Origin: Sphingomonadales bacterium
GTDB lineage: Bacteria > Pseudomonadota > Alphaproteobacteria > Sphingomonadales > Sphingomonadaceae
Direction: 5' to 3'
Length of the DNA: 64,000 bases
NCBI GenBank assembly: GCA_028871475.1
Contig: JAGWMZ010000017.1
Location: 18,231 to 82,230, forward strand
Of the stretch, positions 43,146-52,985 are shown one piece after another; positions within the stretch are counted from its first letter, which is position 1, and each line of letters begins with the position of its first letter. The position numbers and the translations under genes are program-made. The notes beneath the pieces were generated by a model. It saw only the letters and a list, made by a program, of their open reading frames with translations, had not been told where the DNA came from and made no database searches.

Positions 43146-43778
43146 TTATTCAGCGTCGGGTTGTTTGGCGGGGTCCGCCGCGATGAAGGCGGGATGCGCG
43201 AGACAGGCCGCCTCGATGGCCAGCAGGCGCGGCCAGCGGGCAAGATCGACCCCGAAACGACGCGCATTGAACATCTGCGGGATCAGGAAGAGGTCGGCCA
43301 CCGTCACCCTATCGCCAAAACTGAAGGTGCCGGCATAAGGGGCGATCAGCGTATCAAAGGCCGCAAAACCTTCCTCGATCACGCGGGCCGCCCAGGCCTG
43401 CACGCCGGCCTCATCCTGCCCCAGCCCGCGCAACCAACCGAGCACCTTGAGATTTTGCAAGGGATGGGTTTCGCAGGCGATCACCTGCGCCGCCGCCCTT
43501 ACCCTGGCGCGCATCGCCGCGTCGGAAGGCAGCAGCGGCGGTTGCGGCCGCGTTTCTTCCAGATAATCGCAGATCGCCATGCTTTGTGTCAGCACCACGC
43601 CGTCGATCTCCAGCGCCGGCACCAGCCCTTGCGGGTTGAGCGCCAGATAGGCGGGCGCGCGCTGCTCGCCCGCGCGCAGACGATAGTAGCGGCCCTCATA
43701 GGCGATGCCCTTGATCGCCAGAGCGATGCGCAGCCGATAGGAGGCGCTGGACCGGAAGAAACCGTGCAGCCGTGTCAT
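43146..43778 (-). CDS. Zeta-class GST: maleylpyruvate/maleylacetoacetate isomerase
   Basis: A 210-residue glutathione-dependent cis-trans isomerase. FRSSASYRLRIALAIKGI is the zeta-class active site region (SSxSxRxR), followed by NPQGLVPALEIDG and TQSMAICDYLEE. Such enzymes isomerise maleylacetoacetate (tyrosine) or maleylpyruvate (gentisate). With a fumarylpyruvate-hydrolase-like gene overlapping upstream (ATGA) and a gentisate-dioxygenase-type cupin before that, the NagL-type maleylpyruvate role is more likely. The start at 43778 avoids ten in-frame residues before MTRLHGFFRSS. Confidence 0.9.
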   Translation of the reverse strand: MTRLHGFFRSSASYRLRIALAIKGIAYEGRYYRLRAGEQRAPAYLALNPQGLVPALEIDGVVLTQSMAICDYLEETRPQPPLLPSDAAMRARVRAAAQVIACETHPLQNLKVLGWLRGLGQDEAGVQAWAARVIEEGFAAFDTLIAPYAGTFSFGDRVTVADLFLIPQMFNARRFGVDLARWPRLLAIEAACLAHPAFIAADPAKQPDAE

Positions 43779-44467
43779 GCCGCAACCGGCCCGACGGTCA
43801 CGGTGCAATCGGTCAGGCCGGCAATGGACACGTTGATCACATCGCCCGGCACCACCGCGCCCACGCCAGCAGGCGTGCCGGTGTAGATGAGATCGCCCGG
43901 CTCAAGACGGTAGAAGCGCGAGACATAGGCGATCACCTCACGCACGTCCCAGATGAGATCGGCCAGATCCGCATCCTGCTTCGTCTCGCCATTGACGGTC
44001 AGCGTGATGCGGCCCTTGTCCAGCATGCCGGTTTCGCTCTGCGGATGGATCAGGCCCAGCGGCGAGGACTGTTCGACATTCTTGCCGGTGCTCCACGGGC
44101 GGCCCTTGTCGCGGGCCTCGAACTGCAGGTCGCGGCGGGTCATGTCGAGGCCGGTGGCATAGCCATAGATGAAGCTTTCGGCGTCAGCCTCAGCCACATT
44201 GCGCCCGCTCTTGCCGATGGCCAGAACCAGCTCGGCTTCATAGTGGAAGTTGGCGGTTTCAGACGGATAGGCGATGGTCGTACCGCTGGGAACGACGGTT
44301 TCGGCCCACTTGGTGAAGAAGAAGGGCGCCTCGCGGGTAGGGTCCTTGCCCATTTCGCGCGTATGGGCGGCATAGTTGCGCCCGATGCAGAACAGGCGGC
44401 GCACCGGGAACTGGTTGCCGTCACTGGTGGGCGCCAGGATCGGATCGGGCAGGGTGAAGAGCGTCAT
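43775..44467 (-). CDS. Fumarylacetoacetate-hydrolase family, probable fumarylpyruvate hydrolase
   Basis: A 230-residue FAH-domain hydrolase. Motifs: FCIGRNYAAHTREMG, the metal-binding FHYEAELVLAIG, YGYATGLDMTRRDLQ, WSTGKNVEQSSPLG and DLIYTGTPAGVG. The NagK-type short form cleaves fumarylpyruvate to fumarate and pyruvate in the gentisate pathway. It begins one base after the stop of the cupin gene and overlaps the isomerase gene, so the three are one operon. Confidence 0.88.
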   Translation of the reverse strand: MTLFTLPDPILAPTSDGNQFPVRRLFCIGRNYAAHTREMGKDPTREAPFFFTKWAETVVPSGTTIAYPSETANFHYEAELVLAIGKSGRNVAEADAESFIYGYATGLDMTRRDLQFEARDKGRPWSTGKNVEQSSPLGLIHPQSETGMLDKGRITLTVNGETKQDADLADLIWDVREVIAYVSRFYRLEPGDLIYTGTPAGVGAVVPGDVINVSIAGLTDCTVTVGPVAA

Positions 44468-44468
44468 G

Positions 44469-44852
44469 TCAGGCGTTCCATTCGCGGTAGAGGTTGAGCT
44501 TTTCTTGAGAGGCCTTGTCGGAATAGGCAAAGAGCACGAGGTCGGTCTCGGCGATAAAACGCGTTTCCTTCCACGAGGGCACGCAAAGCGTATCGCGCAG
44601 ACCGAGGCGGATCTCCTCGCCCGCGATCATCGCACTGCCCTGCCCTTCGACGACGACAAAGATCGTACCGTCGCTCGCCTTGCGGGGCTTCGTCTCGAAA
44701 CCGGCGGGGATCAGGCGGACATGGGCCGAGATCGTCGGCATGATCGAACCGCCATCGGCCGGATTGGTGAATTCGAGCGCATGGCCGACATACGGGTCGA
44801 TCTCGGCATAAAGCGCTTCGAGTTGCGACCTCTGGTCATTGGCCAGTGCCAT
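44469..44852 (-). CDS. Stand-alone C-terminal cupin of gentisate 1,2-dioxygenase type
   Basis: A 127-residue protein matching the last third of gentisate dioxygenases: EFTNPADGGSIMPTISAHVR, FVVVEGQGSAMIAGEE, LCVPSWKETRF, and the ending QEKLNLYREWNA. Full-length enzymes are about 340 residues with iron bound in the N-terminal cupin; that half is absent here and nothing upstream encodes it. Yet the short gene has its own AAAGGA ribosome site seven bases before ATG, and heads the isomerase-hydrolase operon. It may be a decayed remnant with a fortuitous start or a repurposed cupin. Confidence 0.8.
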   Translation of the reverse strand: MALANDQRSQLEALYAEIDPYVGHALEFTNPADGGSIMPTISAHVRLIPAGFETKPRKASDGTIFVVVEGQGSAMIAGEEIRLGLRDTLCVPSWKETRFIAETDLVLFAYSDKASQEKLNLYREWNA

Positions 44853-44946
44853 CTCGGGTCCTTTCCACGGTACTTGACTCGGGGGCGGCTGTTGCCGCTT
44901 TGCCGGGACGGTGTGGCGAAAAGAACCGCCGTGCGCAACCGAAGAA

Positions 44947-44963
44947 TTGTAGCGCTATACCAA
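44947..44963. promoter_or_regulatory. LacI-type operator candidate in the cupin-lacI divergent region
   Basis: TTGTAGCGCTATACCAA contains the palindrome TAGCGCTA (44950-44957), centred about 100 bases from each divergent gene start. It matches the core found at 32526-32533 upstream of the sugar MFS. Autoregulation by the adjacent LacI protein is likely. Confidence 0.55.
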
Positions 44964-45059
44964 CCAGCCTCTTGCACTCGCCCCCCACCCCCGCGTAGCG
45001 CATGAAACAGGGGCAGGACCATCCGCGCCGCCGCACACAGTAAAAGGGCCAGGAAGCTG

Positions 45060-46091
45060 ATGCGCAGCTCAAGACGATCACGGCAAAGCGTCACCATCCA
45101 GTCGGTGGCCGATGCCGCCGGCGTTTCGCCGATGACCGTCTCCCACGTCATCAACAGCACCAAGGCGGTACGCGACACCACGCGCGCGGCCGTGATGAAA
45201 GCGGTCGAGGAGCTGGGCTATGTGCCCAATGCGGCGGCGCGCTCGCTGGCCTCGGCGCGCTCGACCCGGATCGGCATCGTCTATCGCAATGCGCACAATG
45301 CCTTTCTGTCAGCCATGCTGGTGGGCGCGCTCAATGCCGCAGCCCGCGCCGGGGTGCAGATTATCCTGCGCCAATGCGACGACCTTTCCGCCGCCGCCGC
45401 GCAGGAGGCGGTGTCCGCCCTGGTGCGCAGCGGTGCCAACGCCATCCTGCTGGCCCCGCCCTACAGCGAGATGATCTCGGGCACCTCGGCCATGGCCGGG
45501 CTCGATGCGCCGATGGCAGCCATCGCCTGTGGCCGTGCACTCGTCGACATGGACACAGTCGGCGTCGATGAAAAGGCCGCGGCCATGGCCATGACCCGCC
45601 ATCTGCTTGACCGGGGCTACAGGCGGATCGGCTTTGTCATGGGCGCGTCGATCCATTCGGGCAGCAAGATGCGCTTTGAAGGCTATGGCGCGGCACTGGC
45701 CGAAAATGGGCTGGCCATTGACCCGACGCTGATCGCCATGGGCGATTTCAGCTTTGAATCCGGGCTGGCGGCAGGCGCCACCCTGCTCGACCTGCCCGAA
45801 CCGCCCGACGCCATCTTCGCCAGCAATGACGACATGGCCGCCGGGGTGATCCTGAGCGCGCACCGCCGGGGCCTGCGCATTCCCCAGGATGTGGCCGTGG
45901 CCGGTTTCGACGACGCGCCCATTGCCGTGAAGATCTGGCCGCCGCTGACAACCGTTCGTCAGGACATCGACCTGATGGCGACGCGCGCGACCGATTGGCT
46001 GATCGCGCGCCATCGTGACAATGGCCAGTTGGGCGAGGCCCCCATGGCCGAATGGCTGCCCCACCGCATCGTGCTGCGGGAGAGCGCCTGA
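45060..46091 (+). CDS. LacI-family transcriptional regulator
   Basis: A 343-residue regulator. The DNA-binding domain VTIQSVADAAGVSPMTVSHV is followed by the hinge helix (NAAARSLAS) and a periplasmic-binding-protein-like effector domain (IGIVYRNAHNAFLSAML, AIFASNDDMAAGVI, VAVAGFDDAPIA). It should bind a sugar or sugar derivative and control uptake/catabolic genes. It is divergent from the cupin operon and is followed by decayed sugar-utilisation genes, which may once have been its regulon. Confidence 0.93.
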   Translation: MRSSRRSRQSVTIQSVADAAGVSPMTVSHVINSTKAVRDTTRAAVMKAVEELGYVPNAAARSLASARSTRIGIVYRNAHNAFLSAMLVGALNAAARAGVQIILRQCDDLSAAAAQEAVSALVRSGANAILLAPPYSEMISGTSAMAGLDAPMAAIACGRALVDMDTVGVDEKAAAMAMTRHLLDRGYRRIGFVMGASIHSGSKMRFEGYGAALAENGLAIDPTLIAMGDFSFESGLAAGATLLDLPEPPDAIFASNDDMAAGVILSAHRRGLRIPQDVAVAGFDDAPIAVKIWPPLTTVRQDIDLMATRATDWLIARHRDNGQLGEAPMAEWLPHRIVLRESA

Positions 46092-46112
46092 GCGCTCTCC
46101 CGCAGGGCCGGA

Positions 46113-46211
46113 TCACCCCCCGATGATCCGGCGATAGTCCTTCATCCCCACCCACAGCAGCAGGACGGAAAGCGGCCAGACCACCGCCAAAGTTGAAACC
46201 GGCCAGGAAAT
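46113..46211 (-). pseudogene. C-terminal remnant of a membrane transporter
   Basis: On the minus strand a 32-codon stretch ending at TGA 46113-46115 reads as a last membrane helix with a basic tail (STLAVVWPLSVLLLWVGMKD, then YRRIIGG), like the end of a sugar permease. Upstream it is interrupted by stops and runs directly into the TonB receptor fragment, so only the 3' end of the gene survives. Short length limits certainty. Confidence 0.45.
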
Positions 46212-46214
46212 TCA

Positions 46215-47295
46215 TCAACCCGATCCGATGATGTGCAGCTTGCCCACGGCGCGCCAGTCGATCTGGCCGAAACCGGCTATGTTGTCGCCCGTGTAGAAGC
46301 CCTGCATGCCCGCCGACTGGGCGACCTGCGTGCCCGAGCAGGCAGCGCCAATCGATGCGCCGGCCGAACAGGTCAGGCGGCGGCGCGATTGATAGCGGTT
46401 GAGATCGATATGGTTGTAGAACACGCCCGCCACATAGGTCAGGTCGCGCGAGCCGTTCGAACCGATGCGCAACTCCTGCGACCAGTTGCTGTAGGCGACA
46501 TGGTTGGCGTTGTTGTTCCATTGCGAATAGGGGAAGGCGCCGACATAGCGGTTGGGGTTCGAATAGGTCTGGTCAGGCTCGAACTGGTCACTGTCGGTAA
46601 AGCGCTGGAAGGCGGTGATCGAGGTGATCGTCGCGGCCCCCAGATCATAATCGCCCTGCAGCGAGAAGACGCCGGTGGTGGTGCGATAATAGGAATTGTC
46701 GTCATTCGACACGGTGCGGTTGGTCGGCGACGCGGTGACGCCGCCCAGCAGTGTTGCCATGGCCGGGGTGGTGATGCTGACGGGCACGCGCGAGCAGCAA
46801 TCAGCGTCGGTCTTGCTGATGTCGGCCAGGAGCTTGAGCGTCAGCTGGCTGGTGGCATCCCATTCCAGCTTGCCGCGCACACCCCAGCTCTTGACGCCAT
46901 TTTCCATCTTGCCGGTGGCCGCGTTGTAAATGTAGCCGCCCACATCGTTGTAATAGCCGCTGACGCGCCCCTTCAGCCCATCGGCCAGCGGGCCCGAAAC
47001 CGACCCCTTGACCCGATATTCGCCCATTTCGGCAATGGTGGCGTCGACATGGCCGGTCAGATGGTTGGTGGGCGCTTCGGTCACGATGTTGATGACGCCG
47101 GCGGTCGCATTCTTGCCAAACAGCGTGCCCTGCGGACCGCGCAGCACTTCCACGCGCTGGATGTCGGCCAGATCGGCAAGCCCTGGACCTGGCGCGGCGC
47201 CACCACGCCATCGACAACGACGGCCACGGCCGCTTCCACACCATAGCTGAACAGCTGGGTGCCAACGCCGCGGATGCGCAGGCCGACAGTGTCGA
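46215..47295 (-). pseudogene. Truncated, frameshifted TonB-dependent receptor fragment
   Basis: Minus-strand coding similarity begins in the plug (VGLRIRGVGTQLFSYGVEAA) in one frame, switches frame near 47179 (after APRQVQG) and continues with LADLADIQRVEVLRGPQGTL, FGKNATAGVINIV and early barrel strands until TGA at 46215 (HIIGSG). The signal peptide, start of the plug and most of the barrel are missing. About a third of a receptor remains. A one-base deletion explains the frame switch. Confidence 0.85.
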
Positions 47296-49313
47296 AGCGC
47301 AGGCAGAGGCGCTGATCGCCGGGATGACGCTGGCCGAGAAGGTGGCGATGATGTCGGGCAAGGGCTTCTTCGAGGCGCTGCAGCAGAATGACCGCGTGTG
47401 GGGCGCCCGCCCCTATCGCGCCGGCAGCGGCAATGAGCGCCTTGGCCTGCCGCCACTGCTGTTCACCGATGGTCCGCGCGGGGTGACACGCGGCAACTCG
47501 ACCTGCTTTCCCTGCACCATGGCGCGCGGCGCAACCTTCGATGCCAATCTCGAACTGCGCATCGGCGAGGCGATGGGCATTGAGGCACGCGCGCAGGGCT
47601 GCAATTTTTCCGGCGCGGTCTGCATCAATCTGCTGCGGCACCCGGCCTGGGGGCGCGCGCAGGAAACCTATGGCGAGGACACGCATCACCTGGGTGTCAT
47701 GGGCGCGGCCATGGGGCTGGGCATCCAGACGCACAATGTCATCGCGACGGTCAAGCATTTTGCGCTCAACTCGATGGAAAACGCCCGTTTCAAGGTCAAT
47801 GTGAAGGCCGACGAACGCGCGTTGCACGAAGTCTATCTGCCCCATTTCAAACATTGCCTTGATGCCGGCATCGCCAGCGTGATGACCGCCTACAACAAGG
47901 TCAATGGCGAGTTCACCGGCCAGGATCGCGTGCTGCTCACCGACATCCTGCGCGACGAATGGACATTCACCGGCTTCGTCCATTCCGACTGGGTGCGCGG
48001 CGTGCACAAGGTCTATGGCGCGTCAGCCGGCCTCGACATCGAAAACCCCGAGCCGCTGGTTTTTGGCGACCATCTCGTGGCGGCGGTCGAAGCCGGCACG
48101 GTCAAACCCCATGTCGTTGATCGCGCCTGCCGCCGCATCCTCACCACGCAATTGCGCTTTGCGGCCATGGAGGACCCCCTGCCCGCCTATGACGCAGATC
48201 TCATCGCCTGTGACGCCCATCGCGCGCTGGCGCTGGAGGCGGCCCAGAAATGCGCTGTCCTGCTGGAAAATGACGGCACATTGCCGCTCAAGCCGGGGGT
48301 AAGGGTCGCCGTGCTGGGCCGTCTGGCCGCCATGGAAAACACTGGCGACAACGGATCGAGCCGGGTCCGCCCGCCCTATGTCGTCACCCCGCTGCAGGGG
48401 CTGCAACGCCTGCTGGGCGAGCCGGCCGTAACCCATGCTGACGAAACCGACCTTGCCGCCGCCACAAGGGCCGCGGCACAGGCCGATGTCGCGCTGGTGG
48501 TCGTCGGCTATACCGCCAAGGAAGAGGGCGAATATATCCTTGGCGACATCGCCCTGGGCGCGGACCGGAAACCGCGCGGTCCCAGCCTGTCCCCCCATTG
48601 GCGGCGATCGTGTATCGCTGTCCTTGCGGGAAGAACAGGTCGCGCTGATCCGCGCTGCCCGCGCTTCGGGCAAACCGATGATCGTGGCCATTGTCGCTGG
48701 CTCCGCCGTCATGGTGGAAGACTGGCGCGAGGAGGCCAATGCCATTCCCTTCAGCTTCTATGCCGGCATGGAAGGTGGCACGGCGCTGGCCCAGGTGCTG
48801 ACGGGCGCAGTCAATCCCTCGGGCAAACCTCCCTTCACCGTGGCGCGCGACGAGGCCCATTCCCCCTTCTTCGACCGCGACGCCGACGAGATCAACTATG
48901 ACCTGTGGCACGGCTACACCAAGCTGAAACGGGACGGGCATGACGCGCGCCATCCCTTTGGCCATGGCCTGTCCTATACCGACTTTGCCTATCGCGCCAT
49001 CAACGCAAGGCCGGCCGACAACGCCATCGAGGTGTCGGTGGCCGTCACCAACACCGGCAGCATCGCCGGTGAAGAGGTGGTCCAATGCTACATCGGCGCC
49101 CCGGGCATCGAGGCACCCCGCGCGGTGAAACAGTTCAAGGGGTTTGACCGCGTTGCCCTTGCGCCCGGAGAAACCAAAGTCGCGCGCATGTGCGTGGCGC
49201 TCGACACGCTGCGCTGGCGCGATGGCGCTCGCTGGCGGCTGGAACATGGTCCCTACCGCGTGTATATGGGCGGCTCATCGGCCTCCTGCCGCATGACCAC
49301 CCTTATCGTGTAG
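47295..49313 (+). pseudogene. GH3 beta-glycosidase, 5'-truncated and frameshifted
   Basis: A glycoside hydrolase family 3 gene: AEALIAGMTLAEKVAMMSG at the start, LLFTDGPRGVTRGNST, the nucleophile region GFVHSDWVRGVHKV, then the C-terminal domain and fibronectin-III end (VTNTGSIAGEEVVQCYIG). The first ATG is 47324, but similarity begins upstream without signal or start. Near 48589-48594 a run of six Cs marks a frame change; removing one C joins GDIALGADRKPRG to GGDRVSLSLREEQVALI. Separate translation of either half is unlikely to give an active enzyme. Confidence 0.82.
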
Positions 49314-49428
49314 GCCGCCTGCCCCGCCCTGCCCCCAAGCGATGCTCAACCGGCATGAATTGACACCGCATTGGACTTGGACCCTTGCCCTCCGTGCGAC
49401 TAGCCCATTCTCATAGACCAAACGCAGG

Positions 49429-50361
49429 ATGGGATTGCAGGATATGATGCTGGCAGGCGAGATGGCCAAGATGATCGGGGCCGGGTTGCTGTCTTTCCCC
49501 GTGACGCATTTCGATGCGCAGGGCCAATTTGAGGAGGCCCCTTTCCGCGACCATTGCGGCTTCATGCTGGAGCATGACGTGGCCGCCCTGTTCGCGGCGG
49601 GCGGCACGGGCGAGTTCTTCTCGCTCACCCCGGCGGAAGTGACACAGGTGGTGCGCGCAGCGGTGGAGGAAACCGCCGGTCGCGTGCCGGTGATCGCCGG
49701 GGCGGGCTATGGCACGGCGATCGCGGTCGAGATGGCGCAGGCTGCCGAAGCGGCCGGTGCCGATGGTATCCTGCTGCTGCCGCCCTATCTGGTGGGCTCC
49801 AAGCAGGAAGGGCTGGCGGGCCACATCGATGCCGTGTGCAAGGCTACCAGGCTGGGCGTCATCGTCTATAACCGCGACAATGCCGTGGTGAACGAGGACA
49901 CGCTGGCCGGCCTGTGCGATCGCAACGCCAATCTGGTGGGGTACAAGGATGGCGTGGGCGATGTGGAACTGATGATGCGCATCTTCTGCAAGCTGGGCGA
50001 CCGGCTGACCTATGTCGGCGGCCTGCCGACGGCCGAAACCTTTGCCCCCGCCTATCTGGAGATGGGCGTGACGACCTATTCCTCGGCCATCTACAATTTC
50101 CTCCCCGAATGGGCGGTGAAGTTCTACAAGGCGGTGCGCGCGCGCGACCATGAAACGGTGCACCGGATGCTCAATGATTTCGTCCTGCCCTATATCGCCC
50201 TGCGCAATCGCGGCCGCGGCTATGCGGTGTCGATCGTGAAGGCGGGCATGACCGCCATCGGGCGCCCCGCCGGCCCCGTGCGCACGCCGCTGACCGATCT
50301 GCTGCCCGCCGAAATGGACGAGCTCTCGGCCCTGATCGCCAGGGCGCAGGGGTCGCTGTAA
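49429..50361 (+). CDS. kdgD: 5-dehydro-4-deoxyglucarate dehydratase
   Basis: A 310-residue member of the DapA/NAL aldolase superfamily. It decarboxylates and dehydrates 5-keto-4-deoxyglucarate to 2-oxoglutarate semialdehyde. [42 protein letters not shown] and the Schiff-base lysine in [10 protein letters not shown] follow the KdgD pattern. The gene overlaps gudD by one base (TAATG), so product and substrate enzymes are coupled. Start 49429; an internal ATG at 49444 is possible. Confidence 0.93.
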   Translation: MGLQDMMLAGEMAKMIGAGLLSFPVTHFDAQGQFEEAPFRDHCGFMLEHDVAALFAAGGTGEFFSLTPAEVTQVVRAAVEETAGRVPVIAGAGYGTAIAVEMAQAAEAAGADGILLLPPYLVGSKQEGLAGHIDAVCKATRLGVIVYNRDNAVVNEDTLAGLCDRNANLVGYKDGVGDVELMMRIFCKLGDRLTYVGGLPTAETFAPAYLEMGVTTYSSAIYNFLPEWAVKFYKAVRARDHETVHRMLNDFVLPYIALRNRGRGYAVSIVKAGMTAIGRPAGPVRTPLTDLLPAEMDELSALIARAQGSL

Positions 50362-51689
50362 TGGCAGGTGCCCCGGTTGTGACCGCCATGCGCGTGGTGC
50401 CTGTGGCGGGGCATGATTCGATGTTGCTCAACCTGTCGGGCGCGCATGGGCCCTTCTTCACGCGCAACATCGTCATCCTGACCGACAGCGACGGGCGCAC
50501 GGGCCTTGGCGAAGTGCCCGGCGGCGAGGCAATCCGCCAGACGCTGGAGGATGCGCGCGCCATGGTGGTGGGCAAGGCCCTGGGCACCCACGCCAGCGTG
50601 GTGGCGCAGGTGGGCCGCGCCTTTGCCAGCCGCGATGCGGGCGGGCGCGGTTTGCAGACCTTTGACCTGCGCACCACCATTCATGCGCAGACGGCGATCG
50701 AGGCGGCCATGCTCGACCTGCTGGGCCAGCATGTCGGCGTCTCCGTGGCGGATTTGCTGGGCACCGGGCGCCACCGCGACCGGGTCGAGATGCTCGGCTA
50801 CCTCTTCTACATCGCCGACAAGGGGCAGACCGACCTGCCCTATCGCGACGAAAGCGACAGCGCGGATGAATGGGAACGCCTGCGCGACCGGGAAGCACTG
50901 ACCCCAGAGGCGGTGGTCGCCCTCGCCCGGGCGGCGCAGGAACGCTATGGCTTTCGCGACTTCAAGCTGAAGGGCGGCGCCCTGCCCGGCGAGGAGGAAG
51001 TGCTGGCGGTGCGTGCCCTGAAAGAGGCCTTCCCCCAGGCCCGCATCACGCTCGACCCCAATGGCGCCTGGTCACTGGCCGAAGCCATCCGCCTGATGGC
51101 ACCCCTGCGCGATGTGCTGGCCTATGCCGAAGACCCCTGCGGCGCGGAAAACGGCTTTTCCGGCCGCGAGGTGATGGCCGAATTCCGCCGTGCCACGGGT
51201 CTTCCCACCGCCACCAACATGATCGCCACCGACTGGCGGCAGATGGCGCATTCGATCAGCCTGCAATCGGTCGACATTCCGCTGGCCGATCCGCATTTCT
51301 GGACGATGGAAGGCGCGGTGCGCGTGGCGCATCTGTGCGAGGCCTTCGGCCTGACCTGGGGCAGCCATTCGAACAACCACTTCGACATTTCGCTCGCCAT
51401 GTTCACCCATTGCGCCGCCGCCGCGCCGGGCCGAGTGACCGCCATCGACACCCACTGGATCTGGCAGGACGGCGCGGCGCTGACGCGCAATCCCCCGCAG
51501 ATCGTCGATGGTCATGTCGATCTTCCCGCCGCGCCGGGTCTGGGCCTTACGCTGGACGAAGAGAAGCTGGCCGCCGCGCATGAACTTTACCTGCGCCACG
51601 GCCTTGGCGCGCGCGACGATGCCGCCGCGATGCAATATCTGATCCCCGGCTGGCGCTTCGACAACAAGAAGCCCTGCCTGGTCCGCTGA
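50361..51689 (+). CDS. gudD: Glucarate dehydratase
   Basis: A 442-residue enolase-superfamily enzyme converting D-glucarate to 5-keto-4-deoxyglucarate. The catalytic and metal residues are seen as KLKGG (KxK base), [34 protein letters not shown] and the His of [12 protein letters not shown], in the same order and spacing as GudD. It is followed by a strong terminator, and together with kdgD forms the core aldarate pathway. Confidence 0.95.
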   Translation: MAGAPVVTAMRVVPVAGHDSMLLNLSGAHGPFFTRNIVILTDSDGRTGLGEVPGGEAIRQTLEDARAMVVGKALGTHASVVAQVGRAFASRDAGGRGLQTFDLRTTIHAQTAIEAAMLDLLGQHVGVSVADLLGTGRHRDRVEMLGYLFYIADKGQTDLPYRDESDSADEWERLRDREALTPEAVVALARAAQERYGFRDFKLKGGALPGEEEVLAVRALKEAFPQARITLDPNGAWSLAEAIRLMAPLRDVLAYAEDPCGAENGFSGREVMAEFRRATGLPTATNMIATDWRQMAHSISLQSVDIPLADPHFWTMEGAVRVAHLCEAFGLTWGSHSNNHFDISLAMFTHCAAAAPGRVTAIDTHWIWQDGAALTRNPPQIVDGHVDLPAAPGLGLTLDEEKLAAAHELYLRHGLGARDDAAAMQYLIPGWRFDNKKPCLVR

Positions 51690-51712
51690 GTTTTTTCCCG
51701 AACCCTGCCTTG

Positions 51713-51750
51713 GGGCGGGAGGCAATCCTTTGCCCCCCGCCCGTCTTTTT
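51713..51750. terminator. Terminator between gudD and the convergent uxuA-like gene
   Basis: GGGCGGGAGGCA pairs with TGCCCCCCGCCC with one mismatch and is followed by TCTTTTT. Its position lets it end kdgD-gudD. Confidence 0.85.
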
Positions 51751-51751
51751 C

Positions 51752-52888
51752 TCAGGCGCGGATCACGTTCCAGTCGAGACCATGGGCAGCCTGCGCCGCC
51801 TGCATCAGCCCGCGAATATGGCCATAGGCAAAGGCAAAGCTCTGCCATTCGGCCTCCGGGTGGCCGGGCACCACAGGCACATGGTCGGGCATCAACATGC
51901 CATCATAGCCGACCTCGGCATAGGTCATCAGCGCCTTGTAGAGATTGACATCCCCCTCGTCGGGGAAGGCTTCACGGAAATGGCCGCGATGGCCCACGAT
52001 GTTGCGGAAATGGACGTTGAAGATCTTTTTCCGCGTGCCGAACCAGCGGATCACGTCAAAGATCTGCTCGGCGGGGCGTTCCAGATCCTCGCTCACCGTG
52101 CCCTGGCAGAAATTGAGGCCGTGGTACGGGCTCTCGCGGATCGAGACGAAATGCTTGAGCCCATCGACCGTGCCCAGCACGCGATTGATGCCCTGATAGC
52201 CTTGCGGTCCAACGCCCGGATCCTGCGGGTGGCAGGCGATGCGCACCTTATACTCATTGGCCACCGGCACGACATGATCGAGAAACCAGGTGATGCGCTC
52301 CCAGAACTGCTCGGCGTTGACCGGCCCGGCGCGGGTCAGCGGCGCGCCTGGATGCGCGCTGGCCTCGTCCCAGGCGGCGAACATGGCATCGCCTCGCCCC
52401 GGCTGATGCCCGCTGCGCAGCACGCCCAGCATCGACATGTTGTATTTGATGCAGGGCACGCCGGCGGCGGCGCAGGCGCGGATCTGGTTCTGGAAGGCCT
52501 CCACCTCGCGCTCGCGCTCGGGGCTGCTGGCCAGCATGATGCCGCCATGGGCTTCCTTGTCGATGGGACTGGACGGCAGAAGCAGCGGATTAAGGATGGC
52601 CAGCACCATCTTGTGGCGCTCCACCTGCTCGCGCAGGGCTTTGACCTCATCAGCGGTGGCATACAGCCGCTCGCCCGATACGCCCGCGCTGGCCGCCACA
52701 TGGGTCACGCCATAGCGGGCCTGAAAGGCGAAATGCTCGTCGGTCGAAGGGCCGCTCTGGCAGCCCAGCTTCATCAGCAGTTTGCGGGGGGCAGTCGCCC
52801 GGTGATGTGGCATGGGGGCTGCCGCCAAAGGCGCCCCGGCCACGGCCATGCCAGTGCCGACTCCGGCGAGAAATTGACGTCTTTCCAT
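51752..52888 (-). CDS. Tat-exported mannonate-dehydratase-like TIM-barrel protein
   Basis: A 378-residue protein with a Tat signal (MERRQFLAGVGTGMAVAGAP) followed by a TIM barrel of the UxuA/xylose-isomerase type. UxuA-like metal-site segments are CHPQDPG, LNFCQGTVSED, NVHFRNIVG and MLMPDHVP. UxuA normally dehydrates D-mannonate in the cytoplasm; a twin-arginine signal on this homologue predicts a folded, metal-bound periplasmic enzyme, perhaps with a different substrate. The start at 52888 is the only one that includes the signal. A 17-bp repeat shared with the TonB receptor promoter lies 53 bases upstream. Confidence 0.82.
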   Translation of the reverse strand: MERRQFLAGVGTGMAVAGAPLAAAPMPHHRATAPRKLLMKLGCQSGPSTDEHFAFQARYGVTHVAASAGVSGERLYATADEVKALREQVERHKMVLAILNPLLLPSSPIDKEAHGGIMLASSPEREREVEAFQNQIRACAAAGVPCIKYNMSMLGVLRSGHQPGRGDAMFAAWDEASAHPGAPLTRAGPVNAEQFWERITWFLDHVVPVANEYKVRIACHPQDPGVGPQGYQGINRVLGTVDGLKHFVSIRESPYHGLNFCQGTVSEDLERPAEQIFDVIRWFGTRKKIFNVHFRNIVGHRGHFREAFPDEGDVNLYKALMTYAEVGYDGMLMPDHVPVVPGHPEAEWQSFAFAYGHIRGLMQAAQAAHGLDWNVIRA

Positions 52889-52940
52889 CGGTCCTCTCCT
52901 TGTTTGCCCAAGAGTTTACCCTGCGGGCGGGGGAGGCGAC

Positions 52941-52957
52941 CAATCGCGGCTGGGCAT
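52941..52957. promoter_or_regulatory. 17-bp repeat, site 1 (upstream of the uxuA-like gene)
   Basis: CAATCGCGGCTGGGCAT occurs here and again at 56596-56612, upstream of the aldarate-locus TonB receptor. It lies in the gap between the uxuA-like gene and the lysR gene, 53 bases from the former start. Confidence 0.55.
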
Positions 52958-52985
52958 CGCTTGATGCCGCGCCGCTATCAATCCA

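Noticed and set aside
43775..44852. Homogentisate/tyrosine catabolism as the role of the isomerase-hydrolase pair
   Set aside because: The hydrolase is the short NagK-like form and the third gene resembles gentisate dioxygenase, not homogentisate dioxygenase. The gentisate assignment is better, although not certain.
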